Source: CALROG01 sp943369755 (GTDB lineage Bacteria; Pseudomonadota; Gammaproteobacteria; Burkholderiales; Burkholderiaceae_C). From it: DNA of 64,000 nucleotides. Location: the NCBI GenBank assembly GCA_943369755.1, contig CALROG020000002.1:62001-126000 (forward strand), given 5' to 3'. The position numbers were made by a program, and so were the translations under genes. A model generated the notes under the pieces. That model had not been told where the DNA came from and made no database searches. It saw only the letters and a list, made by a program, of their open reading frames with translations. Shown piece by piece: positions 1 to 8,449 of this stretch. How positions within the stretch are numbered: position 1 is the first letter of the stretch; each line of letters opens with the position of its first letter.

Positions 1-322
1 CGCGCTGGTACAGGTATTTGACGGTGAAGTCGTTGTCCACCTCGGCAATGACGATGCAGCCGTGGCGCGGGGCCAGTGCCCGGTTCACCACCAGGATGTC
101 GCCGTCGCCAATGCCGGCGGATTGCATGGACAGGCCGCGCGCCCGCCAGAAGAAGGTGGCGGCGGGGTGCGTGATGAGAAGGTCGTTCAGGTCCTGGCGC
201 TTGACCAGGAAGTCATCGGCCGGGGACGGGAAGCCCGCACGCACGGTGCCCGACACCCACGGCAGGGGCAAGGCAGGGCTGGGCACGTATGCGCCCAGCA
301 AGACGGCTGGCGGCTCGTACAC
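1..322 (-). CDS. umuD: UmuD-like S24 peptidase (partial, C-terminus beyond left edge)
   Basis: UmuD-type proteins are LexA-fold proteins that cleave themselves in the SOS response and become part of translesion polymerase V. The visible 107 residues read as a S24 domain: an N-terminal stretch ending in VSGTVRAGFPSPADD (cleavage region, residues about 19-33), the Ser-Met pair in RGLSMQSAGIGDGD that should hold the nucleophile, and FTVKYL with the general-base lysine near the edge. I chose a GTG start at 322 because it follows the stop of the upstream gene by 6 bp and gives the normal UmuD N-terminus (MYEPPAVLLG). The ATG a few bases upstream is in another frame and gives no recognisable protein. 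It is the second gene of an operon headed by a LexA box at 687-702. A umuC gene would be expected left of the window. Confidence 0.85.
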   Translation of the reverse strand, partial: MYEPPAVLLGAYVPSPALPLPWVSGTVRAGFPSPADDFLVKRQDLNDLLITHPAATFFWRARGLSMQSAGIGDGDILVVNRALAPRHGCIVIAEVDNDFTVKYLYQR

Positions 323-328
323 GGTGCA

Positions 329-661
329 TCAATTCGGGGGGAGTTGGTCGAACAGGATGCCGAAGTGCGCACCCAGCGGGCGGTCCCGGCCCATCCAGGT
401 GGTGTAGTCGGCGACGATGAAGGCGCGCCGGAAGGCGCCCTGGGGTTCGACATCGGCCATGGGATCACGGCCGGGGCCGTAGTGTTGGGCGTACTGCTCC
501 ATCAGGGTGGCCTGCATGGCTTCGCGCCCGCCCAGGATGATCTGCAGGTTGTCTCGAAAGGCTTGCATGAGTTCCTGACGCTCGGCGGCGCTCAGGTGGT
601 CGGCCTGGTTCAAGGTGATCTGGACGGCAAAGGGGCGGGTGTCTTCGGCGGCGGTGGTCAT
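329..661 (-). CDS. Small hypothetical protein, first gene of SOS operon
   Basis: I do not recognise this 110-residue protein. It is soluble with no signal peptide or membrane segment, has an acidic helical N-terminal half (about residues 14-45), and ends in a hydrophobic aromatic-rich stretch (TTWMGRD, FGILFDQLPPN). The ATG at 661 is preceded by GGAG at good spacing. It ends 6 bp before the UmuD-like start and the only promoter-like site is the LexA box upstream, so it is probably induced by DNA damage along with umuD. A role in SOS mutagenesis or its control is inferred from position only. Confidence 0.65.
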   Translation of the reverse strand: MTTAAEDTRPFAVQITLNQADHLSAAERQELMQAFRDNLQIILGGREAMQATLMEQYAQHYGPGRDPMADVEPQGAFRRAFIVADYTTWMGRDRPLGAHFGILFDQLPPN

Positions 662-686
662 GGTGGGCTCCGGTGGTGCTTTGAAG

Positions 687-702
687 CTGTTTATTTATAC
701 AG
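687..702 (-). promoter_or_regulatory. LexA operator (SOS box), perfect CTGT-N8-ACAG
   Basis: The sequence CTGTTTATTTATACAG matches the LexA core exactly (CTGT, eight A/T bases, ACAG). It lies 26-41 bp upstream of the ATG at 661, where a repressor would cover the promoter of the umuD operon. The neighbouring UmuD-like gene makes SOS control very likely. Confidence 0.85.
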
Positions 703-890
703 TATCATCGCCGTCCCCGCGAGCGCTTTACTTGGCGAGCCTGCGGCGTAGCCACTATGGAATATTCAAAAACTGGGGCGTTGCTACAAGTGGCTGCGCG
801 CCTGCTTGCGAGCAAGTAAGAACACCAGATACTCCAAGCGTCGGAGTTGGTCAGCTCCGTTGTGGCATGGGACGAATCATTTGCAGCAAA

Positions 891-912
891 ATGCTGTATA
901 TTTAATCAGCAT
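891..912 (+). promoter_or_regulatory. Imperfect LexA-like operator ahead of CBASS
   Basis: ATGCTG and CAGCAT form a perfect 6-bp inverted repeat separated by ten A/T bases. Read as CTGT-N8-NCAG it differs from the LexA core at one base (TCAG for ACAG). It sits 23-44 bp upstream of the preferred GTG start of the CD-NTase at 935 and about 190 bp from the perfect LexA box of the divergent umuD operon. LexA binding here is inferred. Confidence 0.5.
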
Positions 913-934
913 GTGCAGCGCTCTTGGAGATATC

Positions 935-2269
935 GTGAGCCAACTCCCATCGAACAGCTTGTTTTCCCTCGCAAGTGCCCTGCCTACGCGGCCGAAGGTA
1001 CAAGGAGTCGGCTTCACTACCAATCTGCTTGGTCAAGGTGTGCCACCGAAGCCCGCTACAGGCCTTGGGCTCTTCCCCGCGTCGAGTTCTCTCGCCCTAG
1101 GCGCGCCCAGCAACATCGGTGGTGGCCTGATGTCGCTTGCAGTCGCAGCGGCCGTAGAAGCGCCAAAGTGGATTTACGTCACCAAGCGCTTCTGGACGCT
1201 GTTGAATAACTTGGAGCTGACCGATGCACAGCGCAACGACGGCGAAACGAAGTTCAAAGGTGTGGTCAAAACGCTGAACCAAGCGTACTGGAACTCAAAC
1301 TCGGAAACTGATCACGCGTTCTATATCGGCTCATGGGCGAAGCTGACTCGCATTCGGCCGCCGCGCGACGTCGATCTGTACTTCCAGCTGCCCCTGGAGG
1401 TCTACAAGCGGTTCGAGCAGTACAGCGGCAACAAGCAATCGGCACTACTTCAAGAAGTGAAAAGTAAGCTGCTGGCAACGAACCCGACCAGCGACATCAA
1501 GGGTGACGGGCCGGTTGTACTTGCGGCGTTCACAAGTTTCAGCGTCGAGGTCGTTCCCGCCTTCCTGTACGACGATGCCGAGCGCTCGTACTACGTCTGC
1601 GACACCAAGAACGGCGGCTCGTACAAAAAGACGATGCCGCTACACGAGGTCGATCTGATCACTGCCGCCGATGCGCGCAATTCGAACAACGTGCGCCGCC
1701 TGATCCGAATGCTGAAGGCATGGCAGGCGTGGTGCGCGGTTCCGATCAAGTCGTTCTACCTTGAATTACTCGCCATTGAGTTCCTTGATCAGTGCGCCTG
1801 GCGTAATTGCGACTACTTCTACTACGACTGGATCAGTCGAGATTTTTTTAGGTGGATGATCACGAAGGCGAACACATACCTGTTGGCACCTGGAACGTAC
1901 GAACTGCTGTGGCTCGGTGAGGCGTGGAAGTCACGTGCCGAATCGGCGTATGCGCGGGCGGCGAAGGCCTGTGACTACGAGGTCGCCAACGACGAAGGCA
2001 AGGCTGGCGACGAATGGCAGAAAATCTATGGCCTCGACATTCCGAAGTGGACCCAATGGAACAGCGTGCGAAGGAAATTGTTGACGAGTGCAAGCGGCAG
2101 GAGGAGTCCTGCCTGTACACGTCCACGGCGCTTTTTAGTTGGCAGAAAGAGACGCGCAAGCTGCGCATTGTCTTCATCGTCGTGCCGATCGTCTGCGGCT
2201 CGTTCGCCAGCGCCCGAATCCTCGTGCGCGATCCGACATATGACTGGGCTATTGCGATCCTATCGCTGA
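935..2269 (+). CDS. CBASS CD-NTase (SMODS-domain cyclic oligonucleotide synthase)
   Basis: CD-NTases sense phage infection and make cyclic di- or oligonucleotides that switch on a partner effector. From the GTG at 935 the nucleotidyltransferase signature is GS at 132-133 followed by TRIRPPRDVD, with Asp145 and Asp147 as metal ligands and Glu205 in VEVVPAF as the third acid. Before it stands the SMODS helix (LELTDAQRND), and after it CDTKNGGSYKK and RRLIRMLKAWQAW, both typical of the family. GTG 935 is chosen because GGAGA lies 5 bp upstream; the ATG at 911 lies inside the LexA-like palindrome. Family homology fades near WQKIYGLDIPKW (about residue 372), yet the frame stays open for about 70 more Arg/Ser-rich residues to 2269, overlapping the next gene by 214 bp. 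The tail looks like read-through, so the true end may be near 2056. The N-terminal 65 residues are low-complexity and a start at 1130 is possible. Confidence 0.85.
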   Translation: MSQLPSNSLFSLASALPTRPKVQGVGFTTNLLGQGVPPKPATGLGLFPASSSLALGAPSNIGGGLMSLAVAAAVEAPKWIYVTKRFWTLLNNLELTDAQRNDGETKFKGVVKTLNQAYWNSNSETDHAFYIGSWAKLTRIRPPRDVDLYFQLPLEVYKRFEQYSGNKQSALLQEVKSKLLATNPTSDIKGDGPVVLAAFTSFSVEVVPAFLYDDAERSYYVCDTKNGGSYKKTMPLHEVDLITAADARNSNNVRRLIRMLKAWQAWCAVPIKSFYLELLAIEFLDQCAWRNCDYFYYDWISRDFFRWMITKANTYLLAPGTYELLWLGEAWKSRAESAYARAAKACDYEVANDEGKAGDEWQKIYGLDIPKWTQWNSVRRKLLTSASGRRSPACTRPRRFLVGRKRRASCALSSSSCRSSAARSPAPESSCAIRHMTGLLRSYR

Positions 2270-2559
2270 TTGCGGGCTTGTTCCCCGCCATTTTTAAGGC
2301 ACTTGACCTCGACGTGAGCCTCGCGACCATCGCTGATAGCGCGAATCGGTTTAAAACTTTACAAGATGGCTTCCGTCAGGCCTCGCTCATTGGCGCAACG
2401 AGCAAGACCGAAGATTTGGAAGAGCAGTTCATGTCGTTGATGAAGCGCATGGATGATGCGCGGTCAGCGAACCCGACCATCCCTGATCGGCATTTCACGG
2501 CTGCTCAGAAGAAGATTAAAGGCGGTGACTACGATTTCGATAGCGTGAAGAAGGGATAG
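2056..2559 (+). CDS. SLATT-domain two-TM membrane effector of CBASS
   Basis: SLATT proteins are predicted pore-forming effectors triggered by the nucleotide made by a neighbouring SMODS synthase; opening them would depolarise the cell. The 167 residues hold a helical N-terminus (about 1-30), TM1 at 37-55 (RIVFIVVPIVCGSF), TM2 at 64-82 (WAIAILSLIAGLFPAIF), and a cytoplasmic helical region with SLATIADSANRFKTLQ, as in SLATT families. I chose ATG 2056 over ATG 2014 because the 14 extra residues (WPRH etc.) are only the shadow of the CD-NTase frame. No strong ribosome-binding site is seen, so translation is probably coupled to the synthase. No Cap2/Cap3 genes follow, making this a minimal Type I-like CBASS. 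Confidence 0.8.
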   Translation: MEQRAKEIVDECKRQEESCLYTSTALFSWQKETRKLRIVFIVVPIVCGSFASARILVRDPTYDWAIAILSLIAGLFPAIFKALDLDVSLATIADSANRFKTLQDGFRQASLIGATSKTEDLEEQFMSLMKRMDDARSANPTIPDRHFTAAQKKIKGGDYDFDSVKKG

Positions 2560-2650
2560 GAGTTGGTGCAGTACATCTTGCTCAGCTGCCACATTCCGCA
2601 TATTGACTTCTTCGGAGCCACGCCCTAGTAAATAATCGTACGATTTAAGG

Positions 2651-3373
2651 ATGTGCTCCAACTTCCTTGGCGTGACCGATCCCCAGCGGCTGCTGCAGTA
2701 CTTCAATGCCGCGACCGAGGGCGCTCCAGGGCCGCCCAGCGACACCTATCCGGGGCAGTTCTCACCGATGCTGATCAAGGCCACGGGGCCGGACCCGACG
2801 GCGCCGCCATTGAAGGCGGTGGATGCGATCTTCCGGTTTGTGCCGGACTTTGTGGCCAAGCTGGAATGGGCACGGAACACCTTCAACGCGCGTGGAGAAG
2901 AGGTGCAGCGCAAGCGCACCTACAAGGGCGCTTGGGCGTCTGGGCGGCGCTGCATCATCCCGGTCGAGTACGTGTACGAGCCAAACTATGAAAGCGGCCA
3001 CTATGAACGCTGGCGCATCTGGCAGCCGGGGTTTGTACCCATGGGTATTGCCGGCATCTACGACCAGGTCAAACACCCTGACGGTCGAGTTCTGTACACC
3101 ATGGCGATGCTGACGGTGAATGCGGATAGCCATCCGTTCATGAAACGGTTTCACAAACCTAAAGACGAAAAGCGCATGGTGGCGGTGCTGGCGCCGCAGC
3201 ACTATCAGCGGTGGCTGGACGGCACGGTGGAGGAAGCGGCGGCACTGCTGCGGCCTTGGCCTGGGCCGCTGCTGGGGGAGCATGCGCCGGCGCCGGCTCG
3301 GAAGAAGGCACCTAAGGCGGAGAGTGGAAAAGTTGTTGAGCCGAGGCCGCCTGAACAGGATGGGCTGTTCTGA
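2651..3373 (+). CDS. SRAP domain protein (YedK/HMCES-like abasic-site shield)
   Basis: SRAP proteins cross-link themselves to abasic sites in single-stranded DNA through the alpha-amino group and thiol of Cys2, protecting stalled forks. The key residues are present: Cys2 right after the start Met (MCSNF), Asn79 in NARGEEV, Glu106 in CIIPVEYVYE, and His161 in TVNADSHPFMKRFH. At 240 residues it is slightly longer than E. coli YedK, with a charged, Pro-rich tail after about residue 208. TAAGGA lies just before the ATG. It follows the CBASS genes by 91 bp. No LexA core was found in that gap, so SOS control of this gene is not shown. Confidence 0.88.
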   Translation: MCSNFLGVTDPQRLLQYFNAATEGAPGPPSDTYPGQFSPMLIKATGPDPTAPPLKAVDAIFRFVPDFVAKLEWARNTFNARGEEVQRKRTYKGAWASGRRCIIPVEYVYEPNYESGHYERWRIWQPGFVPMGIAGIYDQVKHPDGRVLYTMAMLTVNADSHPFMKRFHKPKDEKRMVAVLAPQHYQRWLDGTVEEAAALLRPWPGPLLGEHAPAPARKKAPKAESGKVVEPRPPEQDGLF

Positions 3374-3464
3374 AGGCGATCGACCGCTCCAGACTCACTG
3401 CAGTACTTGCCGAATACCCTGTCAAAATGTCCAGCGCCAACTGAACCGGTCCACACCGATCCAA

Positions 3465-6400
3465 ATGACTGCTCTTTCCTCCCTACTCGATCACTACCGC
3501 CAATCGTCCCTTTCAGAGCGAGAAAAGGGCACGTATTTTGAAGAGCTCATGTTGTGCTATCTGCGTAACGAGGCCACATACCGTGATCTCTACAGCGAGG
3601 TTTGGACATACGGGGAATGGGCTGCGCTGCAAGGTCTGGACAAGCGCGATGCCGGCATCGACCTGGTGGCCAAGACCCAAGGCACTGGCGAAATCCATGC
3701 GATCCAGTGCAAGCTGTACGCAGGAGACTACCGGCTTCAGAAAAGCGACATCGACAGCTTCTTCACTGCCTCGGGCAAAAAGCCGTTCACCCACCGGGTT
3801 ATTGTCAGTACGACGAACCACTGGAGCACCCACGCAGAGGATGCTCTGCGCGACCAGCAGCCGCCCGTCAGCAAGATCGATCTGAACGACCTAGAAAACA
3901 GCCAGATTGATTGGGCGAAGTACCAGCCGAAGGCCGATCCTGTACTGAAGGTCAAGAAGCAGCTGCGCACGCATCAGCAGCATGCTCTGGATGCGGCTAT
4001 TTCCGGGTTCCAAACCGCCGACCGGGGCAAGCTCATCATGGCGTGTGGCACGGGCAAGACGTTCACCAGCCTGAAGATCGCCGAGGCCTTGGCAGGCAAA
4101 GGTAAGCGCGTCCTGTTCCTGGTGCCCAGTCTGTCGCTCTTGTCGCAAACGCTGACCGAATGGACTCAGGAAAGCACCACACCGCTGCACAGCTTTGCCG
4201 TCTGCTCGGACAGTGACGTTGGCAAGAAGCGCCATAAGGAAGACGACAGCGTCCAGACCTTCACCCACGAGCTGCGCTACCCCGCCACGACGGAGCCAGG
4301 TCGCCTGTCCACCGAGATGGCCAAACGGCATGACGCCACGCGCATGAGCGTTGTCTTCAGCACCTACCACTCCATCGACGTCATTCACCGTGCACAACAG
4401 GCACATGGCCTCGCCGACTTTGACCTCATCGTCTGCGACGAGGCGCACCGCACCACGGGTGCCACTTTCGGCGACGAGGATGAGAGTAACTTTGTCAAAG
4501 TGCATGACGCCGCCTACATCCGGTCTACCAAACGTCTGTACATGACGGCCACGCCTCGCATCTACGGCGACAGCGCCAAGGCCAAGGCTGAGCAAGGCAG
4601 CGTAGCCCTGTGCTCAATGGACGACGAAGCCCTCTACGGCCCCGAGCTTCACGTCATCACCTTTTCCGAGGCTGTCCGGCGCGGCCTGCTGGTGGACTAC
4701 AAGGTCATCGTGCTGTCCGTGGAAGAGAGCCACGTCAGCCGCCGCATCCAGTCCCTTCTCAAGGACGAGAACAACCAGCTCAAGGTGGATGATGCCGCCA
4801 AGATCATTGGATGCTGGAAAGCGCTGGCCAAGCAGGGACTCAGCGAGGAATTGAACGGCGATCACGAGGCTATGAAGCGAGCCGTCGCCTTCTGCCAGGT
4901 CATCGAGGTAAGCAAAGGCGCTAAAACCCATAAGGTCAGCTCCAAGAACATCGCCGGTATGTTCCAGGCGGTGGTTGAGGCCTACCAGGAGTCAGAGGCC
5001 GACGAAGCGGCCTCCACACTGGCCTGCGAAGCCGACCATGTGGACGGCAGCATGAACGCCAGCGAAAAGGAGGCCAAGCTCGCATGGCTCAAGGCGGAAG
5101 CCGCCGACAACACTTGTCGAATTCTGAGCAATGTGCGTTGCCTGTCGGAAGGGGTCGATGTGCCGGCTCTGGACGCCGTGTTGTTCCTGACACCACGCAA
5201 CTCGCAGGTGGACGTGGTGCAGTCTGTCGGCCGGGTCATGCGAAATGCACCGGGTAAGAAGCTCGGATACGTCGTTCTCCCAGTTGTCATCCCGGCCGGC
5301 GTAGAGCCGCACGACGCACTGAACGATAACAAGACCTATGCCGTGGTGTGGCAGGTGTTGCAGGCTCTGCGCTCGCACGACGACCGCTTTGATGCCATGG
5401 TCAACAAGCTGGACCTGATTGGCCGAGACACCAGCAAGATGGAAGTTGTAGCCATCACCGACAAAATCCAGAGGAAGTCGGAAAAGTCCAAGGGTCCCAA
5501 GAACAAGGACGCCGGCAAGGGCGGCTTCAACATCGGTCAGCCGGAAACCAAACGCCAAGATAAGGAGGACCAGGCCTCCCTGCCATTCGAAATCGGAGAG
5601 ATTGAAAAGGCCATCTACGCCAAACTGGTGCAGAAGGTCGGCAATCGTCACCATTGGGAGGACTGGGCCAACGACATCGCCAAGATCGCCCGCACCCATA
5701 TCGACCGCATCACAGGCATCGTCGAAGATCCTGCTAACGAGAAGGAGCGCGCGGCCTTCAACACGTTCGTCGGCGAGCTGCGCGACGATCTGAACGGCAG
5801 CATAAGCGATGGCGAGGTCATCGAGATGCTGGCCCAGCACCTCATCACCAAACCCGTATTCGACGCCCTGTTCGAGGACTACAGCTTCGCCCAGCACAAC
5901 CCTATATCACAGGCCATGCAGGGTGTGCTCGACGTACTGCAGGAACACCGGTTAGACAAGGAGGCGGATACCCTTCAGCGCTTCTACGCCAGCGTGAAGA
6001 TGCGCGCTCAGGGCATCGACAATGCAGCGGGCAAGCAGAAGATTGTGGTCGAGCTCTACGACAAATTCTTTCGCAACGCGTTCCCCAAAATGACCGAGCG
6101 TCTGGGCATCGTCTACACGCCGGTAGAGGTTGTAGACTTCATCATCCATAGCGTCGCCCATATCCTGAAGACCGAGTTTGGCCAGACCTTGGGCAGCAAG
6201 GGTGTCCACATCATCGACCCTTTCACCGGCACCGGCACCTTCATCACCCGGCTGTTGCAGAGCGGCCTGATTGAACCGGAGCACCTGCCTCACAAATACA
6301 AGCACGAAATCCACGCGAACGAGCTAGTGCTGCTGGCCTACTACATCGCCGCCATCAATATCGAGGCGGTTTATCACGGGATCGTCGGCGGCAACTACCA

Positions 6401-8387
6401 GCCCTTCGAGGGCATCTGCTTGACCGACACCTTCCAGATGTACGAGAAGGAAGACTTGGTTGACGCGCTGCTGGTGGATAACAGCGCGCGACGAAAGCGG
6501 CAGAAGAAGCTGGATATTCGAGTAATTCTCGGCAATCCACCGTATTCCGGCGTTCAAGAGAATGCCAACGATAACAATCAGAACACTAGCTATCCCAGTC
6601 TTGACGCGCGTATTCGGGAAACTTATGCGGAGCGATCAAATGCGACGTTAAAAAATGCGCTCTACGATAGCTATGTCAGGGCTATACGATGGGCGAGCGA
6701 TAGGATTGGGACAAGTGGCGTCGTCGGATTTGTCACAAGTGCTCGTTTCGTCGAAGCCGCAAGTTTCGATGGATTGAGGCGCTGCCTAGTTGATGAATTT
6801 TCATCGATTTACATATTTCATCTCAGAGGCGATCAACGTGCCTCATCAGGCGAACTTTCGAGAAAAGAGGGCGGAAAAATATTTGGCAGCGGCAGTCGTG
6901 CGCCGATCGCCATCTCATTCCTCGTAAAAAATCCGGGTCGTTCAAACCAAAACTTGGTCCACTTTTTCGATATTGGTAACTACCTCAGCCGCGAGCAGAA
7001 GCTCGCCAAACTCGACGAGTTGGTGAGCATCTCAGGAATCTCCAGCTTAGAAGCTTGGCAGCGTATTGAATTGGATCAACACGGCGATCTACTGCGTCAA
7101 CGCAATGAGAGTTTTTCCACGTTCATTTCAATTGGTGACAAGCAGGGGAATGAGACAAAGATTTTCGAGAACTACTCGAAAGGAATTGACACGAGCAAGG
7201 ATGCTTGGTGTTATAACTTTTCGGCTCAAGGTCTATCGGAAAATATTGCTTTATGCGTCGACTTTTATAACGCTGAGCGGAAACGCTATCAAGAATCATA
7301 TTCGAACGTCTCACGAGACCTAAGGCCCGATTTAGACGAGTTCCTTACCTTTGATTCAAAAAAGATAAGTTGGGGGCGAGCGCTCAAAAATGACATCCTG
7401 CGCAATAAGCCACTCGTTTTCGATTCGAACTCGATTGTTCGGGCGCTTTATCGGCCATTCACTAAGACGTGGATGTACTTCAATCGCCGAATGAACAACA
7501 TGATTTATCAGATGCATCGAATTTTCCCCGATGCTTCTTCCGAAAATCTGGTCATTTGCATGAACGCTGTCGGAGCACAGAAAGAGTTTTCTGTGCTCGT
7601 AGCCAACAACGTACCAGACCTGCATCTTATGCAAACTGGCCAGTGCTTTCCGCTTTATCTCTATGGCGAGTCGGAGCCCGAAGCCGCAGAATCCAGCACG
7701 GATCAGCCCGCACTGTTCGGCGAAACAGGTAAGCCCGAGCCAGCCTCGGCAACCAGGCGCCGTGATGCGATCACAGCGGAGGGGTTGACTCACTTCCAGT
7801 CCGCCTATCCCAATGAGGACATCACACGCGAAGGCATCTTCTACTATGTCTATGGCCTGCTACATTCACCCGACTACCGCCAGCTCTTCGCCGACAACCT
7901 GGGCAAAGAATTGCCGCGTATCCCTCGTGTAAAGACGGCTGCCGACTTCTGGGCCTTCTCCCAAGCTGGTCGTAAACTTGCCGACCTGCACTTGAACTAC
8001 GAAAGCGTCGAGCCGTACCCGCTAAACATCGAGAACGGCGGGAAGAAGCTCGCCGACGCCGATTTTCGCGTGGAGAAAATGCGCTATGGCAAGAAGGGCA
8101 AGGACAAGGACCTAACGACCTTGCACTACAACGACAAAATTACCCTGACGGGCATCCCGGTGGAAGCCTACGAGTATGTGGTCAACGGGAAGCCGGCCTT
8201 GGACTGGGTAGTCGAGCGCCAGGGCGTCAGGACCGAAAAAGACAGCGGCATCGTCAACGACGCCAACGATTGGGCTGTCGAAACTATGGGCAATGCACGC
8301 TACCCCTTGGAGCTATTCCAACGTGTAGTGACTGTGAGCTTGGAGACCATGAAGATCGTGGGCTCGCTCCCCCAACTGGACATTTAG
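3465..8387 (+). CDS. Type ISP restriction-modification enzyme (single polypeptide)
   Basis: Type ISP enzymes (LlaGI, LlaBIII) carry nuclease, translocase, methyltransferase and specificity on one chain of about 1600 residues; this one has 1640. Order: Mrr-like nuclease with GID66 and QCK83; SF2 helicase with motif I ACGTGKT (193-199), DEAH (325-328), MTATPRIY and SVGRVMR; a helical coupler; N6-adenine methyltransferase with DPFTGTGTF (918-926) and NPPY (1024-1027); then the target-recognition region, about 1030-1390, and a conserved C-terminal part. All catalytic motifs look intact. ATG 3465 is preferred, as earlier in-frame starts overlap the SRAP gene. DNA from about 6540 to 7640 is clearly richer in A+T than the rest, as expected where specificity domains are swapped. 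No separate methylase or specificity gene is present or needed. Confidence 0.92.
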   Translation: MTALSSLLDHYRQSSLSEREKGTYFEELMLCYLRNEATYRDLYSEVWTYGEWAALQGLDKRDAGIDLVAKTQGTGEIHAIQCKLYAGDYRLQKSDIDSFFTASGKKPFTHRVIVSTTNHWSTHAEDALRDQQPPVSKIDLNDLENSQIDWAKYQPKADPVLKVKKQLRTHQQHALDAAISGFQTADRGKLIMACGTGKTFTSLKIAEALAGKGKRVLFLVPSLSLLSQTLTEWTQESTTPLHSFAVCSDSDVGKKRHKEDDSVQTFTHELRYPATTEPGRLSTEMAKRHDATRMSVVFSTYHSIDVIHRAQQAHGLADFDLIVCDEAHRTTGATFGDEDESNFVKVHDAAYIRSTKRLYMTATPRIYGDSAKAKAEQGSVALCSMDDEALYGPELHVITFSEAVRRGLLVDYKVIVLSVEESHVSRRIQSLLKDENNQLKVDDAAKIIGCWKALAKQGLSEELNGDHEAMKRAVAFCQVIEVSKGAKTHKVSSKNIAGMFQAVVEAYQESEADEAASTLACEADHVDGSMNASEKEAKLAWLKAEAADNTCRILSNVRCLSEGVDVPALDAVLFLTPRNSQVDVVQSVGRVMRNAPGKKLGYVVLPVVIPAGVEPHDALNDNKTYAVVWQVLQALRSHDDRFDAMVNKLDLIGRDTSKMEVVAITDKIQRKSEKSKGPKNKDAGKGGFNIGQPETKRQDKEDQASLPFEIGEIEKAIYAKLVQKVGNRHHWEDWANDIAKIARTHIDRITGIVEDPANEKERAAFNTFVGELRDDLNGSISDGEVIEMLAQHLITKPVFDALFEDYSFAQHNPISQAMQGVLDVLQEHRLDKEADTLQRFYASVKMRAQGIDNAAGKQKIVVELYDKFFRNAFPKMTERLGIVYTPVEVVDFIIHSVAHILKTEFGQTLGSKGVHIIDPFTGTGTFITRLLQSGLIEPEHLPHKYKHEIHANELVLLAYYIAAINIEAVYHGIVGGNYQPFEGICLTDTFQMYEKEDLVDALLVDNSARRKRQKKLDIRVILGNPPYSGVQENANDNNQNTSYPSLDARIRETYAERSNATLKNALYDSYVRAIRWASDRIGTSGVVGFVTSARFVEAASFDGLRRCLVDEFSSIYIFHLRGDQRASSGELSRKEGGKIFGSGSRAPIAISFLVKNPGRSNQNLVHFFDIGNYLSREQKLAKLDELVSISGISSLEAWQRIELDQHGDLLRQRNESFSTFISIGDKQGNETKIFENYSKGIDTSKDAWCYNFSAQGLSENIALCVDFYNAERKRYQESYSNVSRDLRPDLDEFLTFDSKKISWGRALKNDILRNKPLVFDSNSIVRALYRPFTKTWMYFNRRMNNMIYQMHRIFPDASSENLVICMNAVGAQKEFSVLVANNVPDLHLMQTGQCFPLYLYGESEPEAAESSTDQPALFGETGKPEPASATRRRDAITAEGLTHFQSAYPNEDITREGIFYYVYGLLHSPDYRQLFADNLGKELPRIPRVKTAADFWAFSQAGRKLADLHLNYESVEPYPLNIENGGKKLADADFRVEKMRYGKKGKDKDLTTLHYNDKITLTGIPVEAYEYVVNGKPALDWVVERQGVRTEKDSGIVNDANDWAVETMGNARYPLELFQRVVTVSLETMKIVGSLPQLDI

Positions 8388-8449
8388 CCTACTAAGCCAG
8401 TTTGATTTGTGTAGCTTCACGGGTAGCACCGACGGGCCATATGGCATCA

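Noticed and set aside
806..934. Longer N-terminus for the CD-NTase (ATG 806 or ATG 911)
   Set aside because: It would run through the LexA-like palindrome and has no ribosome-binding site; GTG 935 has GGAGA at good spacing.
2014..2055. Start of the SLATT protein at ATG 2014
   Set aside because: The 14 extra residues have no likeness to SLATT proteins and lie in conserved CD-NTase code in another frame.
2560..2650. LexA box before the SRAP gene
   Set aside because: No CTGT-N8-ACAG or one-mismatch version was found in this gap.
3282..3464. 61-residue N-terminal extension of the Type ISP enzyme
   Set aside because: Arg-rich shadow of the SRAP gene; the nuclease domain begins with the ATG at 3465.
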